The notes under the pieces: model-generated
Told to the model about the DNA's origin: nothing
Seen by the model: only the letters and a program-made list of their open reading frames with translations
The model's database searches: none
Made by a program: the position numbers and the translations under genes
In this document: positions 23,652 through 31,806 of the stretch, one piece after another
How positions within the stretch are numbered: the first letter of the stretch is position 1
Layout: every line of letters starts with the position of its first letter
DNA from: Alphaproteobacteria bacterium
GTDB taxonomy: Bacteria; Pseudomonadota; Alphaproteobacteria; SHVW01
Assembly (NCBI GenBank): GCA_016869645.1
Contig: VGDO01000041.1
Coordinates: 1-35,008, forward strand
Direction of reading: 5' to 3'
DNA length: 35,008 nucleotides

Positions 23652-24295
23652 CTGGACGCGTTTTCAGTCGGCGGCGGCTTCTTCGATCTGAAGCTGATCT
23701 TCGATTCCGTGCCCCGGATCAGCCGCCCGATGTTCTCGTGGTGGCGGATGTAGATCAGCACGGCGAGGAACAGGGCGAGCTGGGCCGCCTGGTTGCCGAC
23801 CAGATACCACGCGTAGACGGGCGCCAGCGTGGCCGCGACGAGCGCCGCGAGCGAGGACATGCGGAACACGATTGCGACGACGAGCCAGGTCGCGCATGTG
23901 ACCAGGGCCGCCTGCCAGGCGATCACGAGCAGAATGCCGGCCGCAGTCGCGACACCCTTTCCGCCCTTGAATTTCAGCCAGACCGGGAAACAGTGGCCGA
24001 CATAGCTGCCCGCGCCGGCGAGCACGGCCATGTCCGGTCCCCATTGGCCGAAGAAGAGCGCCGCGGCGGCACCCTTGCCGCCGTCGAGCAGCACCGTGGC
24101 GAGCGCCAGGCCCTTGCTGCCGGTGCGCAGCACATTGGTCGCGCCGATATTGCCCGAGCCGATCTTGCGGATGTCGCCATAGCCGGCGAGGCGCGTCAGC
24201 ACGAGACCGAACGGGATCGAGCCGATCAGATAGCCGAGGATCGCCGCCGCGAAGAACGGCCAGGTGTATTCCAAGCTGCCGAGCGGGCTTGGCAT
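23648..24295 (-). CDS. plsY: Acyl-phosphate glycerol-3-phosphate acyltransferase PlsY
   Basis: Inner-membrane enzyme that transfers an acyl group from acyl-phosphate (made by PlsX) to sn-1 of glycerol 3-phosphate, first step of phospholipid synthesis. It has 215 residues from ATG 24295. The three PlsY motifs are present: GSIPFG (25-30), GSGNIGATNVLR (46-57) with KGLA, and KFKGGKGVAT (108-117). Hydrophobic stretches at about 12-33, 64-82, 88-104, 117-138 and 140-185 fit the multi-span topology, and a basic cytoplasmic tail follows. The start is two bases beyond the pyrC stop, so it belongs to the pyrB-pyrC-plsY operon. The open frame continues far upstream of the ATG only as another frame of pyrC. 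Its stop overlaps that of the convergent dioxygenase-like gene. Confidence 0.94.
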   Translation of the reverse strand: MPSPLGSLEYTWPFFAAAILGYLIGSIPFGLVLTRLAGYGDIRKIGSGNIGATNVLRTGSKGLALATVLLDGGKGAAAALFFGQWGPDMAVLAGAGSYVGHCFPVWLKFKGGKGVATAAGILLVIAWQAALVTCATWLVVAIVFRMSSLAALVAATLAPVYAWYLVGNQAAQLALFLAVLIYIRHHENIGRLIRGTESKISFRSKKPPPTENASS

Positions 24296-24297
24296 GT

Positions 24298-25668
24298 TCA
24301 ATCCCCGCGTCCGCCGCGCTTTGCGCGCTCGGCACCCGCTTCGAAGACGGTACGGCCGTCCATCACGGTGCGCAGCACCGCGCCCTGAACTGGTCGCCCG
24401 TCGAACGGGCTGTTCTTCGACTTCGAACGGAAGCGGGCTTCCTCGATACGATCTGGCTTGTCCGGATCGAAGATCACGAAATCGGCGGGCGCGCCGCGCG
24501 CCAGCCGGCCGCCCTCGAAACCGAGGATCGCAGCGGGCCGGTGGGACAAGGCACCGAGCGCCTGCAGCAGTTTGAGATGTCCGTTGTGCACGAGCTCGAG
24601 CGACAGCGGCAGCAGCGTCTCCAGCCCGATGATGCCGAAGGCGGCCTGGGCGAAGGGCAGGCGCTTTTCTTCCTGGTCGTGCGGCGCGTGATCGCTGGCG
24701 ATCGCGTCGATCGTGCCGTCGGCCAGGCCCTCGACGACCGCGCGGCGGTCCATCTCGTCGCGCAGCGGCGGCGAGACCTTGGCGAAGGTGCGGTAGTCGC
24801 CGACCGCGGTCTCGTTGAGCGCGAAGTAATGCGGCGCGGTATCGCAGGTGACGGCCAAGCCCTGGCGCTTGGCCTTGCGGATGGCGTCGATCGCTTCGCC
24901 GGTCGACACGTGCGCCGCGTGATAGCGACCGCCGGTCAGCTCGACGAGGCGCAGATCGCGCTCGACCATCATGATCTCGGCGGCCGGCGGAATGCCGGCA
25001 AGACCGAGGCGCGAGGCGATCTCGCCTTCGTTCATGGCGCCTTCGCCGGCGAGCGCGGGCTCCTCGGGATGCTGGACGATGATCTTGCCGAACATGCGCG
25101 CATAGCTGAGCGCGCGGCGCATCACCACGGCGCTGGCGATTGCCTTGGTGCCATCGGTGAAGCCGGCGGCACCGGTCTCCGCCATGAGGCCGAGCTCGGT
25201 CAGCTCCTTGCCGTGCAATCCCTTGGTCGCCGCCGCATAGGTGCGGATGCGCGTGACGCCGATCTCGCGCGCGCGCCGCGCGACGAATTCGACCAGCGAC
25301 ACGTCGTCGATTACCGGCTGCGTGTTGGGCAACGCCACCATGGTGGTGACGCCGCCGGCAGCGGCCGCCTGGCTCGCCGAGGCCATGTTCTCCATGTGCT
25401 CTTCGCCCGGCTCGCGCAGCTGGACCCGCATGTCGACCAGCCCCGGCGCGAGGCACATTCCCTTGCAGTCGATCGCCTCGGCGTTATCAGGCGCATTGTC
25501 GCGAAACAGGTCGGGCGGGAACAGATTGGCGCCGACGTCGACAATGCGGCCGCCCTCGGTCAGCACCTGGCCCGCCATGTCCATGCCGCTCGCCGGGTCG
25601 AGCAGGCGCGCGTTCAGATAGGCAACGCGCCGCGCAGGCGTCGGCGCACCCGGTGACGCGAAACTCAC
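24298..25668 (-). CDS. pyrC: Dihydroorotase-like protein (PyrC; metal site altered)
   Basis: Amidohydrolase-fold protein of the class I dihydroorotase family, 456 residues, starting with GTG 25668, which overlaps the pyrB TGA as GTGA. The family motif PGLVDxHxHLREPG here reads [14 protein letters not shown]: the two metal-binding histidines after Asp79 are Arg81 and Gln83 (codons checked). Other family residues remain: His200 (QHPEE), His253 (AAHVST), Asp326 (SDHAPH) and MNEG. In Pseudomonas and relatives the pyrB-linked dihydroorotase homologue (PyrC'/PyrX) lacks catalytic ligands and serves as a structural partner of aspartate transcarbamoylase; the same role is likely here, with active dihydroorotase encoded elsewhere. 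Retention of other ligands leaves residual activity possible. It sits within pyrB-pyrC-plsY. Confidence 0.88.
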   Translation of the reverse strand: MSFASPGAPTPARRVAYLNARLLDPASGMDMAGQVLTEGGRIVDVGANLFPPDLFRDNAPDNAEAIDCKGMCLAPGLVDMRVQLREPGEEHMENMASASQAAAAGGVTTMVALPNTQPVIDDVSLVEFVARRAREIGVTRIRTYAAATKGLHGKELTELGLMAETGAAGFTDGTKAIASAVVMRRALSYARMFGKIIVQHPEEPALAGEGAMNEGEIASRLGLAGIPPAAEIMMVERDLRLVELTGGRYHAAHVSTGEAIDAIRKAKRQGLAVTCDTAPHYFALNETAVGDYRTFAKVSPPLRDEMDRRAVVEGLADGTIDAIASDHAPHDQEEKRLPFAQAAFGIIGLETLLPLSLELVHNGHLKLLQALGALSHRPAAILGFEGGRLARGAPADFVIFDPDKPDRIEEARFRSKSKNSPFDGRPVQGAVLRTVMDGRTVFEAGAERAKRGGRGD

Positions 25669-26642
25669 GGTGCGTTCCTCAAGCTGCGGTCGGGCAGGTT
25701 CTCGGCCAGGATCTCCAGGCAGGCCATGCGCACGGCGACACCCATCTCGACCTGCTCCTGGATCAGGCTGCGGTCGATGTCGTCGGCCACCTCGCTGTCG
25801 ATCTCGGTGCCGCGGTTCATCGGACCGGGATGCATGATCAGCGCGTCCGGCTTGGCGGCGGCCAGCTTCTCGCGGTCGAGGCCGAAGAAGCGGAAATATT
25901 CGCGGATCGACGGCACGAAGCTGCCCTTCATGCGCTCGGTCTGCAGGCGCAGCATCATGATGATGTCGCATCCCTCGAGGCCGCGGCGCATGTCGGTGAA
26001 CACCTCGACGCCGAAGCGGTCGATCGAATTGGGCAGCAGCGTGGTCGGCGCCACGACGCGGACGCGCGTGCCCATGGTGTTCAGCAGATGGATGTTCGAG
26101 CGCGCGACGCGGCTATGCGCGATGTCGCCGCAGATCGCCACGGTCAGCCCGTCGAGCCGGCCGCGTCGGCGCCGAATGGTCAGCGCGTCGAGCAGCGCCT
26201 GGGTCGGATGCTCATGACTGCCGTCGCCACCGTTGATGACGGCGCAGTTGACCTTCTCCGACAGGAGCTTGACCGCGCCCGACTCCGAATGGCGCACGAC
26301 CAGCACATCGGGGTGCATGGCGTTCAGGGTCATGGCCGTGTCGATCAGCGTCTCTCCCTTCTTGATCGAGCTGGTCGAGACCGACATGTTGATGACGTCG
26401 CCGCCGAGCCGCTTGCCCGCCAGCTCGAAGCTGGTGCGCGTGCGCGTCGAGTTCTCGAAGAACAGGTTGATGATGGTGCGGCCGCGCAGCGACGAACCCT
26501 TCTTGTCGGCGCGCCGGTTCTGCTCGACATAGGTCTCCGAGCGGTCGAGCAGGAAGTGGATTTCGTCGGGCGACAGCCCCTCGATGCCAAGCAGATGGCG
26601 GTAGGGGTAATGGCGTTGGCCGCCGGGCCGCAATGCCGTCAT
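25665..26642 (-). CDS. pyrB: Aspartate carbamoyltransferase catalytic subunit
   Basis: Condenses carbamoyl phosphate with aspartate, the committed step of pyrimidine synthesis. It has 325 residues. Carbamoyl-phosphate site STRTRT at 65-70, the mobile loop STSSIKKGE (89-97) with its lysines, HPTQ at 145-148, and the C-terminal HPGPMNRG aspartate loop are all intact. There is no pyrI. The downstream gene, overlapping by four bases, encodes a dihydroorotase-like protein that may complete the holoenzyme. The N terminus [23 protein letters not shown] is of the class with a short extension. There is no SD ahead of the ATG, and the predicted promoter places the start within a few bases of it, so the message may be leaderless. 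Confidence 0.95.
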   Translation of the reverse strand: MTALRPGGQRHYPYRHLLGIEGLSPDEIHFLLDRSETYVEQNRRADKKGSSLRGRTIINLFFENSTRTRTSFELAGKRLGGDVINMSVSTSSIKKGETLIDTAMTLNAMHPDVLVVRHSESGAVKLLSEKVNCAVINGGDGSHEHPTQALLDALTIRRRRGRLDGLTVAICGDIAHSRVARSNIHLLNTMGTRVRVVAPTTLLPNSIDRFGVEVFTDMRRGLEGCDIIMMLRLQTERMKGSFVPSIREYFRFFGLDREKLAAAKPDALIMHPGPMNRGTEIDSEVADDIDRSLIQEQVEMGVAVRMACLEILAENLPDRSLRNAP

Positions 26643-26650
26643 GAGCCGGC

Positions 26651-26680
26651 ACTATAGGGGGGCGGGGAAGCAGGGGGCAA
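26651..26680 (-). promoter_or_regulatory. Predicted pyrB promoter, implying a leaderless or near-leaderless message
   Basis: Minus-strand TTGCCC (26680-26675; four of six) and TATAGT (26656-26651; five of six) with an 18-base spacer. The expected start (about 26644) is one or two bases before the pyrB ATG at 26642, and no SD is present. Confidence 0.4.
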
Positions 26681-26820
26681 GCAGGCGGGAATTCCGCGGC
26701 GTCCGTGGCATCGAACGGGCGGCGCTGGACACGGAAACGAGCGACTCGTGGCCCCGCCGTGTGTTCGCCGCGGCCGGGCATGGTATCTTGACCAGCAATT
26801 GGTGCTCAGGGAGGAACCTC

Positions 26821-27798
26821 ATGAAGGGATTGCCGATCATCCTGGCCGTGGTCATGACGGCCGGCCTGGCCGTGCCTTGTGCCGTCGCGCAGGAGAAGTT
26901 TCCGTCCAGGCCGATCACCATGATCGTGCCGTTCCCGCCGGGCGGCGTCGCCGATCAGACCGCGCGGCCGGTGGCGGCGGCTCTCGAGAAGGTGCTGAAG
27001 CAGCCCGTGGTGGTGTCGAACCGCCAGGGCGCCGGCGGTGCGGTCGGCATGGCGGCGACCGCCAATGCCAAGCCGGACGGCTACACCATCATGACCGCGC
27101 TTTCGAGCATCTCGGTCATTCCCGAGGCGGACAAGCTGTTCGACCGCCAGCCCGCCTACCAGATGAGCCAGCTCGCGCCGATCGCGCTGGTCAGCGCCGA
27201 CCCGACCATTCTGGTCGTGCCGGCCGACAGCCCGTGGAAGACGGTCGCCGAGTTCGTCGCCGACGCCAAGGCGCGGCCCGGGCAGATTTCCTATTCCTCC
27301 TCGGGCCTCTACGGCACGCTGCACCTCGCCATGGAAATGTTCGCCCATGCCGCGGGCATCAAGCTGAAGCATGTGCCGTTCAACGGCGCTGGCCCGGCCA
27401 TGACGGCGCTGCTCGGCGGCCATGTCCAGGCGCTCGCCTCGGGCCCGGGCGTGGTGATTCCGCAGATCCAGGCGGGCAAGCTGCGCGCGCTCGGCAACTG
27501 GGGCCCGAAGCGCATCTCGGCGATGCCGGACGTGCCGACCTTCCAGGAGCTGGGCTACAAGGAGGTCGAGTTCCTGATCTGGGCCGGCGTCTTCGCGCCC
27601 GCCGGCACGCCCGAGCCTATCCTCAAGACGCTGCGCGACGCCATGGGCCAAGCGGTGCAGGACGCCGAGTTCAAATCGGCGATGGACAAGTTGCAGACGC
27701 CGATCGCCTATCTGGATGCGCCGGAGTTCAAGAAGTTCTGGGATGCCGACGCCCAGGCGATGGCCAAGGCGGTGAAGAATATCGGGCGGGTGGATTGA
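26821..27798 (+). CDS. Tripartite tricarboxylate transporter substrate-binding protein (TctC/Bug family)
   Basis: Periplasmic solute receptor, 325 residues from ATG 26821, preceded by a strong SD (GGGAGG, 26809-26814). The N terminus has one Lys and a hydrophobic core ending AVA-QEK, a Sec signal peptide with cleavage near residue 23. The mature part has the family signatures YPxRPI-like FPSRPITMIVPFPPGGVADQTAR, the GAGGAVG loop, KPDGYT and PFNGAGPAMTALLGGHV. Bug proteins bind carboxylates (citrate, terephthalate, nicotinate, amino acids) by a bridging-water carboxylate site; the ligand cannot be read from sequence. The matching membrane subunits TctB and TctA lie 2 kb downstream, with an FAD oxidase in between. 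It is divergent from pyrB. Confidence 0.9.
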   Translation: MKGLPIILAVVMTAGLAVPCAVAQEKFPSRPITMIVPFPPGGVADQTARPVAAALEKVLKQPVVVSNRQGAGGAVGMAATANAKPDGYTIMTALSSISVIPEADKLFDRQPAYQMSQLAPIALVSADPTILVVPADSPWKTVAEFVADAKARPGQISYSSSGLYGTLHLAMEMFAHAAGIKLKHVPFNGAGPAMTALLGGHVQALASGPGVVIPQIQAGKLRALGNWGPKRISAMPDVPTFQELGYKEVEFLIWAGVFAPAGTPEPILKTLRDAMGQAVQDAEFKSAMDKLQTPIAYLDAPEFKKFWDADAQAMAKAVKNIGRVD

Positions 27799-27810
27799 CC
27801 TTCCCACCTC

Positions 27811-27918
27811 CTCCCCGCTCTTGAGCAGGGGAGGATCGAGGAGGGGGCCCTTTAGCGGTCGCATGTGCCGCTGCGGGCCCCCACCCCGACCCTCCCCCAC
27901 GCTTCGCGCAGGGGAGGG
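27811..27918. repeat. REP-like mosaic of three palindromes (element 1)
   Basis: Three consecutive hairpins in the gap after the TctC gene: CTCCCC-GCTC/GAGC-a-GGGGAG (27811-27833); GGGGGCCC/GGGCCCCC (27843-27850 with 27875-27882) enclosing AGCGG/CCGCT; and CCCTCCCC/GGGGAGGG (27890-27897 with 27911-27918). CCCTCCCC...GGGGAGGG elements recur in intergenic DNA of many alphaproteobacteria. The first hairpin may end or stabilise the tctC message. The last arm lies where the SD of the next gene should be. Confidence 0.75.
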
Positions 27919-27930
27919 AATCGTAACCGG

Positions 27931-29766
27931 GTGTCTTCCATAGATCGTCGCAGGTTTCTCGAGGGCGCAGGGACGCTCCCCCTGCTGCCTTATCTCGCGT
28001 CGTGCGCGCCGCAAGCCGCGCAGCCGCCGCCGGCAGCGCGGCCCGATGCGTTCCGTCGCGTCCGTCCGACCGATGCGGCGTGGCCGGACGCGGTGGCGTG
28101 GGAGCGGCTCGATCGCGAGGTCGGCGGCCAGCTCATCCGCGTGCGCTCGCCGCTTGCCGCGTGCGCCGGCGCCCCCGGTGGAGAGGAATGCGCCGACCTG
28201 TTTCGCAAGCTCAAGAATCCGTACTTCATCGGCGATGAGGTCGCGCTGACCCAGACCCTCGGATGGACCGACGCCTGGGTGTCCGAGCCGAGCATGTATG
28301 CGGTCGCTGCGCGCAATGCGTCCGACGTTGCCGCCGCTGTGAATTTCGCGCGCATGAACAGGCTGCGTCTGGTCGTGAAAGGCGGCGGGCACAGCTACCA
28401 CGGCACGTCGAACGCCAAGGACTCGCTGCTGGTTTGGACGAAGCGGATGAACGAGATCGTCCTGCACGACGCCTTCGTCGCCGTCAGTTGCACCGGACAG
28501 GCCGCGCCGCAGCCGGCGGTCTCGATCGGCGCAGGGGCCGTCTGGCTGAGCGTCTACAACGAGGTGAGCGTCAAAGCCGGGCGCTACGTTCAGGGCGGCG
28601 GGTGCCTCACCGTCGGCGTCGGCGGCTTGGTCCAGAGTGGGGGCTTCGGCAGCTTCTCGAAGAATTACGGCACGGCAGCGGCCGCACTGCTGGAGGCGGA
28701 GATGGTCACCGCCGACGGTGTGACGCGGATCGCCAATGCGTGCACCAACGCGGACCTTTTTTGGGCACTCAAGGGCGGCGGCGGTGGCAGTTTCGGCGTC
28801 GTCACCAGGGTCACGCTCGGGACGCGCGAACTGCCGGTGTCCTTCGGTGCCGTCAATCTCGTCGTCGGCGCGACGACGGATGCCGCCTATCGCCGCTTGA
28901 TCGCGCGCATCGTCGAGCTCTATGGCCAAGACCTCTTCAATCCGCATTGGGGTGAGCAGCTCGTCTTTCGTCCCGACAACGTGTTGGCCGTCAGGATGGT
29001 GTTCCAGGGTCTCGACCAATCGCAGGCGGAGGCAGTCTGGCGCCCCTTCCTCGATTGGCTCGAGCAATCGTCAGGAGAGTTCCGCATCCTGACGCCGACC
29101 CAGATTGTGGCGGTGCCCGCGCGCCGCTTCTGGGATCCAGCGTTCCTGCGCGGTCTTCCCGGCATCGTCGTCGCCGATGACCGGCCCGGTGCACTTGAAG
29201 GCAATGTCTTCTGGGCGGGCGACGCCAGCCAGGTCGGCCAGTTCCTGTCCGGTTTCCAGTCGCTGTGGCTGCCGGCTGCTCTTTTGAAAGCGGACCAGCA
29301 GGCGCGGCTGTGCGACGCTCTGTACGCGGCGAGCCGTCACTGGGAATTGTCGCTCCATGTCAACAAGGGGCTGGCCGGCGCGCCCGCCGATGCGATCGAA
29401 TCCGCCCGGGACACGGCGACGAATCCGGCGGTGCTTGATGCCTTCGCGCTGGCGATCAGCGGCGGCGCGGAGCCGCCTTCGTATCCGGGTATCGCCGACC
29501 GTGAACCCGATGTGGCGATCGCGCGCGAGCGCCGCGGTGCCATAGACGCGGCGATGAAGGAGCTGCGTCGCGTGGTGCCGGCGCCCGCCAGCTATGTTTC
29601 GGAGTGCGACTACTTCGAAGAGGCGTGGCAACGCGCCGCATGGGGGCCGAACTATCCCCGACTGCTCGACGTGAAGAACAAGTACGATCCCGACCGGCTG
29701 TTCGTCGTCCACCACGGCGTGGGGAGCGAAGGATGGAGCGCCGACGGGTTCACGCGCGTAAGCTGA
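27931..29766 (+). CDS. Tat-exported FAD-linked oxidase, berberine-bridge-enzyme type, predicted lipoprotein
   Basis: A 611-residue flavoenzyme starting with GTG 27931; there is no ATG before the conserved part, and upstream sequence in frame is the repeat. Residues 6-8 (DRRRFLEGAG) are a twin-arginine signal, and LASC with Cys25 is a lipobox, predicting a folded, flavin-loaded periplasmic lipoprotein. The PCMH FAD-binding domain follows, with His154 in KGGGHSYHG and Cys225 in GGGCLTVGVGG at the positions used for bicovalent FAD in berberine-bridge enzymes. The C terminus has the BBE motif NYPRLLDVKNKYDPDRLFVVHHG. Such enzymes oxidise alcohols, sugars or aromatic compounds with oxygen or other acceptors. 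It lies between the TctC-type gene and tctB (four bases to tctB), suggesting it prepares the substrate before uptake. Confidence 0.85.
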   Translation: MSSIDRRRFLEGAGTLPLLPYLASCAPQAAQPPPAARPDAFRRVRPTDAAWPDAVAWERLDREVGGQLIRVRSPLAACAGAPGGEECADLFRKLKNPYFIGDEVALTQTLGWTDAWVSEPSMYAVAARNASDVAAAVNFARMNRLRLVVKGGGHSYHGTSNAKDSLLVWTKRMNEIVLHDAFVAVSCTGQAAPQPAVSIGAGAVWLSVYNEVSVKAGRYVQGGGCLTVGVGGLVQSGGFGSFSKNYGTAAAALLEAEMVTADGVTRIANACTNADLFWALKGGGGGSFGVVTRVTLGTRELPVSFGAVNLVVGATTDAAYRRLIARIVELYGQDLFNPHWGEQLVFRPDNVLAVRMVFQGLDQSQAEAVWRPFLDWLEQSSGEFRILTPTQIVAVPARRFWDPAFLRGLPGIVVADDRPGALEGNVFWAGDASQVGQFLSGFQSLWLPAALLKADQQARLCDALYAASRHWELSLHVNKGLAGAPADAIESARDTATNPAVLDAFALAISGGAEPPSYPGIADREPDVAIARERRGAIDAAMKELRRVVPAPASYVSECDYFEEAWQRAAWGPNYPRLLDVKNKYDPDRLFVVHHGVGSEGWSADGFTRVS

Positions 29767-29770
29767 TCCC

Positions 29771-30220
29771 ATGACAGGCCATCTCAGCCGCGATCGCGTA
29801 GCCGGCATTCTGCTCGTCGTCGGAGCGCTGGCCATTGGCTGGGCAACGCGCACCTTGCCGATGGGCACGCTGGGCCGGCCCGGTCCCGCCTTTGCGCCAC
29901 TCCTGACAGCCGTGCTGCTCGGCGGGCTCGGATTGTGGCTCGCCCTGTGCGGCGGCGGTCCGTCGATCGGCGAGATCGACTGGGGCGAGGCACCGCGCAC
30001 GTTCGTCTTGCTGGCGACACTGGGTGCTGCGGCTCTCGCGTTCGAGGAGCTCGGTTTCCGCACCGTGATGTTCGGCCTGCTCGCCATCCTGCTGATCGTG
30101 GTCGAGCGTCGGCCCCTGCTGCCCGCACTGGCCGTCGCGCTCGTCCTGTCGTGTGCATCCTTCTTCCTCTTTGCCGATCTGCTGCGCGTGCCGCTGCCGC
30201 GCGGACCCTTCGGCTTCTGA
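29771..30220 (+). CDS. Tripartite tricarboxylate transporter small membrane subunit (TctB family)
   Basis: A 149-residue membrane protein with hydrophobic segments at about 10-28, 40-60, 76-92, 99-111 and 114-135. The opening DRVAGILLVVGALAIGWATRTLPMGTLGRPGPAFAPLL is characteristic of TctB (R-x-G-P-x-F-x-P). TctB is the small partner of TctA in cation-coupled TTT transporters. The gene begins four bases after the FAD oxidase stop and ends fourteen before tctA, so the three are cotranslated from one message. Sequence conservation in this family is low; the call rests on the N-terminal motif, size, topology and the tctA neighbour. Confidence 0.85.
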   Translation: MTGHLSRDRVAGILLVVGALAIGWATRTLPMGTLGRPGPAFAPLLTAVLLGGLGLWLALCGGGPSIGEIDWGEAPRTFVLLATLGAAALAFEELGFRTVMFGLLAILLIVVERRPLLPALAVALVLSCASFFLFADLLRVPLPRGPFGF

Positions 30221-30234
30221 TCGCGAGCGCCCGA

Positions 30235-31737
30235 GTGGCTGACACGCTCGCCAATCTTGCGCTCGGATTTTCGGTCGCGCTCAGTCCCGAAGTGCTGCTG
30301 TTTGCGGTGATCGGCTGCCTGGTCGGCACGCTGGTCGGCATGCTGCCCGGAGTCGGTCCGCTGGCCGGCATCAGCCTGCTGCTGCCGGCGACCTTCGGGC
30401 TCAGCCCGACGACCGCCATCGTGCTGCTCGCCGGCATCTATTACGGTGCCATGTATGGCGGATCGACGACCTCGATCCTGATGCGCATTCCCGGCGAGGC
30501 GGCCTCCGTCATGACCTGCGTCGACGGCTACGCCATGACTCAGCAGGGGCGCGCCGGGCCCGCGCTCGCCATCGCCGCCTTCGGCTCCTTCATCGGCGGC
30601 ACATTGAGCATCATCGCGCTGATGCTCTTGGCGCCGCCGCTCGCCTCGCTCGCGCTCAAATTCGGCCCACCGGAATATTTCGCGCTGCTGACGCTCGGCC
30701 TCATCGTGCTCGCCTTCCTCAGCGGCGGCTCGATGGCGAAGAGCCTGGCGATGGCGGCACTCGGCCTCTTCTCCGGCACGATCGGCATCGATCTGATGAG
30801 CGGCTACATGCGCTTCCAGTACGGCATCGTGGCGCTCGGCGACGGCATCGGTATCGTGCCGGTTGCGGTCGGCCTGTTCGGCGTCTCGGAGATCCTGCTG
30901 GCGGCCGGCCGCGCCGTGCCGCCCAAGCCGCAGCGTCCCAAGCTGGCCGAGCTCGTGCCCACGCGCGACGATTTGCGCCGCTCCGTCGGTCCGATCGGGC
31001 GCAGCACGGTGCTGGGCTTCCTCATCGGCATCGTGCCCGGCTCGGCGCACATCATCTCGTCCTTCGTCAGCTATGCCCTGGAGCGACGCCTGTCGAAGAC
31101 GCCGGAGCGCTTCGGCAAGGGCGCGGTCGAGGGTGTCGCCGGCCCGGAGACGGCGAACAACGCGGCGGCCTGCGGCGCCTTCGTGCCCATGCTGGCGCTC
31201 GGCGTGCCGTCCGGACCGATCCCTGCGGTCATGCTCGCCGCACTCATGGTGCATGGCATCGCGCCCGGCCCGCTGCTGATGGAACAACAGCCCTCGCTCT
31301 TCTGGGGCTTCGTCGCCAGCATGTATGTCGGCAATCTCGTGCTGCTGGCGCTCAACCTGCCGATGGTCGGGCTGTTCGTGAACTTGCTGCGCGTGCCCTA
31401 CGCCTATCTCTATCCGGCCATCCTCATGTTCTCGGTGTTGGGCGTCTACGCCGCGGGGCAGAACGTGATCGACGTCTGGATCATGATCGCCATGGGCGGG
31501 CTCGGCTACGTGCTGCGCAAGCTCGATTTCGAGGTCGCGCCGATCGTGCTGGGCCTCGTGCTGGCTCCCATGATCGAGACGGCGCTGCGCCAGTCGCTCG
31601 CGATGTCGTCCGGCGACTACGCGATTTTCCTGACGCGACCGATCGCGGCCGGGCTGCTCGGTGTCGCGCTGGTGCTGCTGGTGATCAATCTGCTGCCGAG
31701 CCGCAACTGGCGTGCACAGCTGGGTATCGAGAACTAG
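30235..31737 (+). CDS. Tripartite tricarboxylate transporter large membrane subunit (TctA family)
   Basis: The substrate-translocating subunit, 500 residues from GTG 30235; this start gives the normal TctA length and leaves a 14-base gap after tctB. The frame is open upstream but there overlaps tctB. Family signatures GCLVGTLVGMLPGVGPLAG (28-45) and GIYYGAMYGGSTTSIL (67-82) are present, as are PEYFALLTLGL and the second-half repeat GFLIGIVPGSAHIISSF with PETANNAAACGAFVPMLALGVPSG. About a dozen hydrophobic spans are visible. Together with TctB and the periplasmic receptor it should import a carboxylated compound using an ion gradient. The substrate is unknown. Confidence 0.92.
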   Translation: MADTLANLALGFSVALSPEVLLFAVIGCLVGTLVGMLPGVGPLAGISLLLPATFGLSPTTAIVLLAGIYYGAMYGGSTTSILMRIPGEAASVMTCVDGYAMTQQGRAGPALAIAAFGSFIGGTLSIIALMLLAPPLASLALKFGPPEYFALLTLGLIVLAFLSGGSMAKSLAMAALGLFSGTIGIDLMSGYMRFQYGIVALGDGIGIVPVAVGLFGVSEILLAAGRAVPPKPQRPKLAELVPTRDDLRRSVGPIGRSTVLGFLIGIVPGSAHIISSFVSYALERRLSKTPERFGKGAVEGVAGPETANNAAACGAFVPMLALGVPSGPIPAVMLAALMVHGIAPGPLLMEQQPSLFWGFVASMYVGNLVLLALNLPMVGLFVNLLRVPYAYLYPAILMFSVLGVYAAGQNVIDVWIMIAMGGLGYVLRKLDFEVAPIVLGLVLAPMIETALRQSLAMSSGDYAIFLTRPIAAGLLGVALVLLVINLLPSRNWRAQLGIEN

Positions 31738-31806
31738 CGCAGCCCGGCGCCGGACGATCGCCGCCTTGCCTTGACAGCGGATTGGCCGCGCCACAACGTT
31801 TCGCGC

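Noticed and set aside
24296..25456. Long upstream extension of PlsY
   Set aside because: Arg/Ala/Gly-rich sequence antiphase to pyrC; the PlsY family starts at the ATG at 24295, two bases after the pyrC stop.
26806..29067. A 753-codon minus-strand open frame opposite the TctC-type gene and FAD oxidase
   Set aside because: It crosses the repeat element and is the antisense of two well-supported genes; no domain is visible.
31771..31806. TTG start adding twelve residues to the LLM monooxygenase
   Set aside because: No SD sequence ahead of it and the added residues match no family pattern; the ATG at 31807 lies just before the conserved MHL start.
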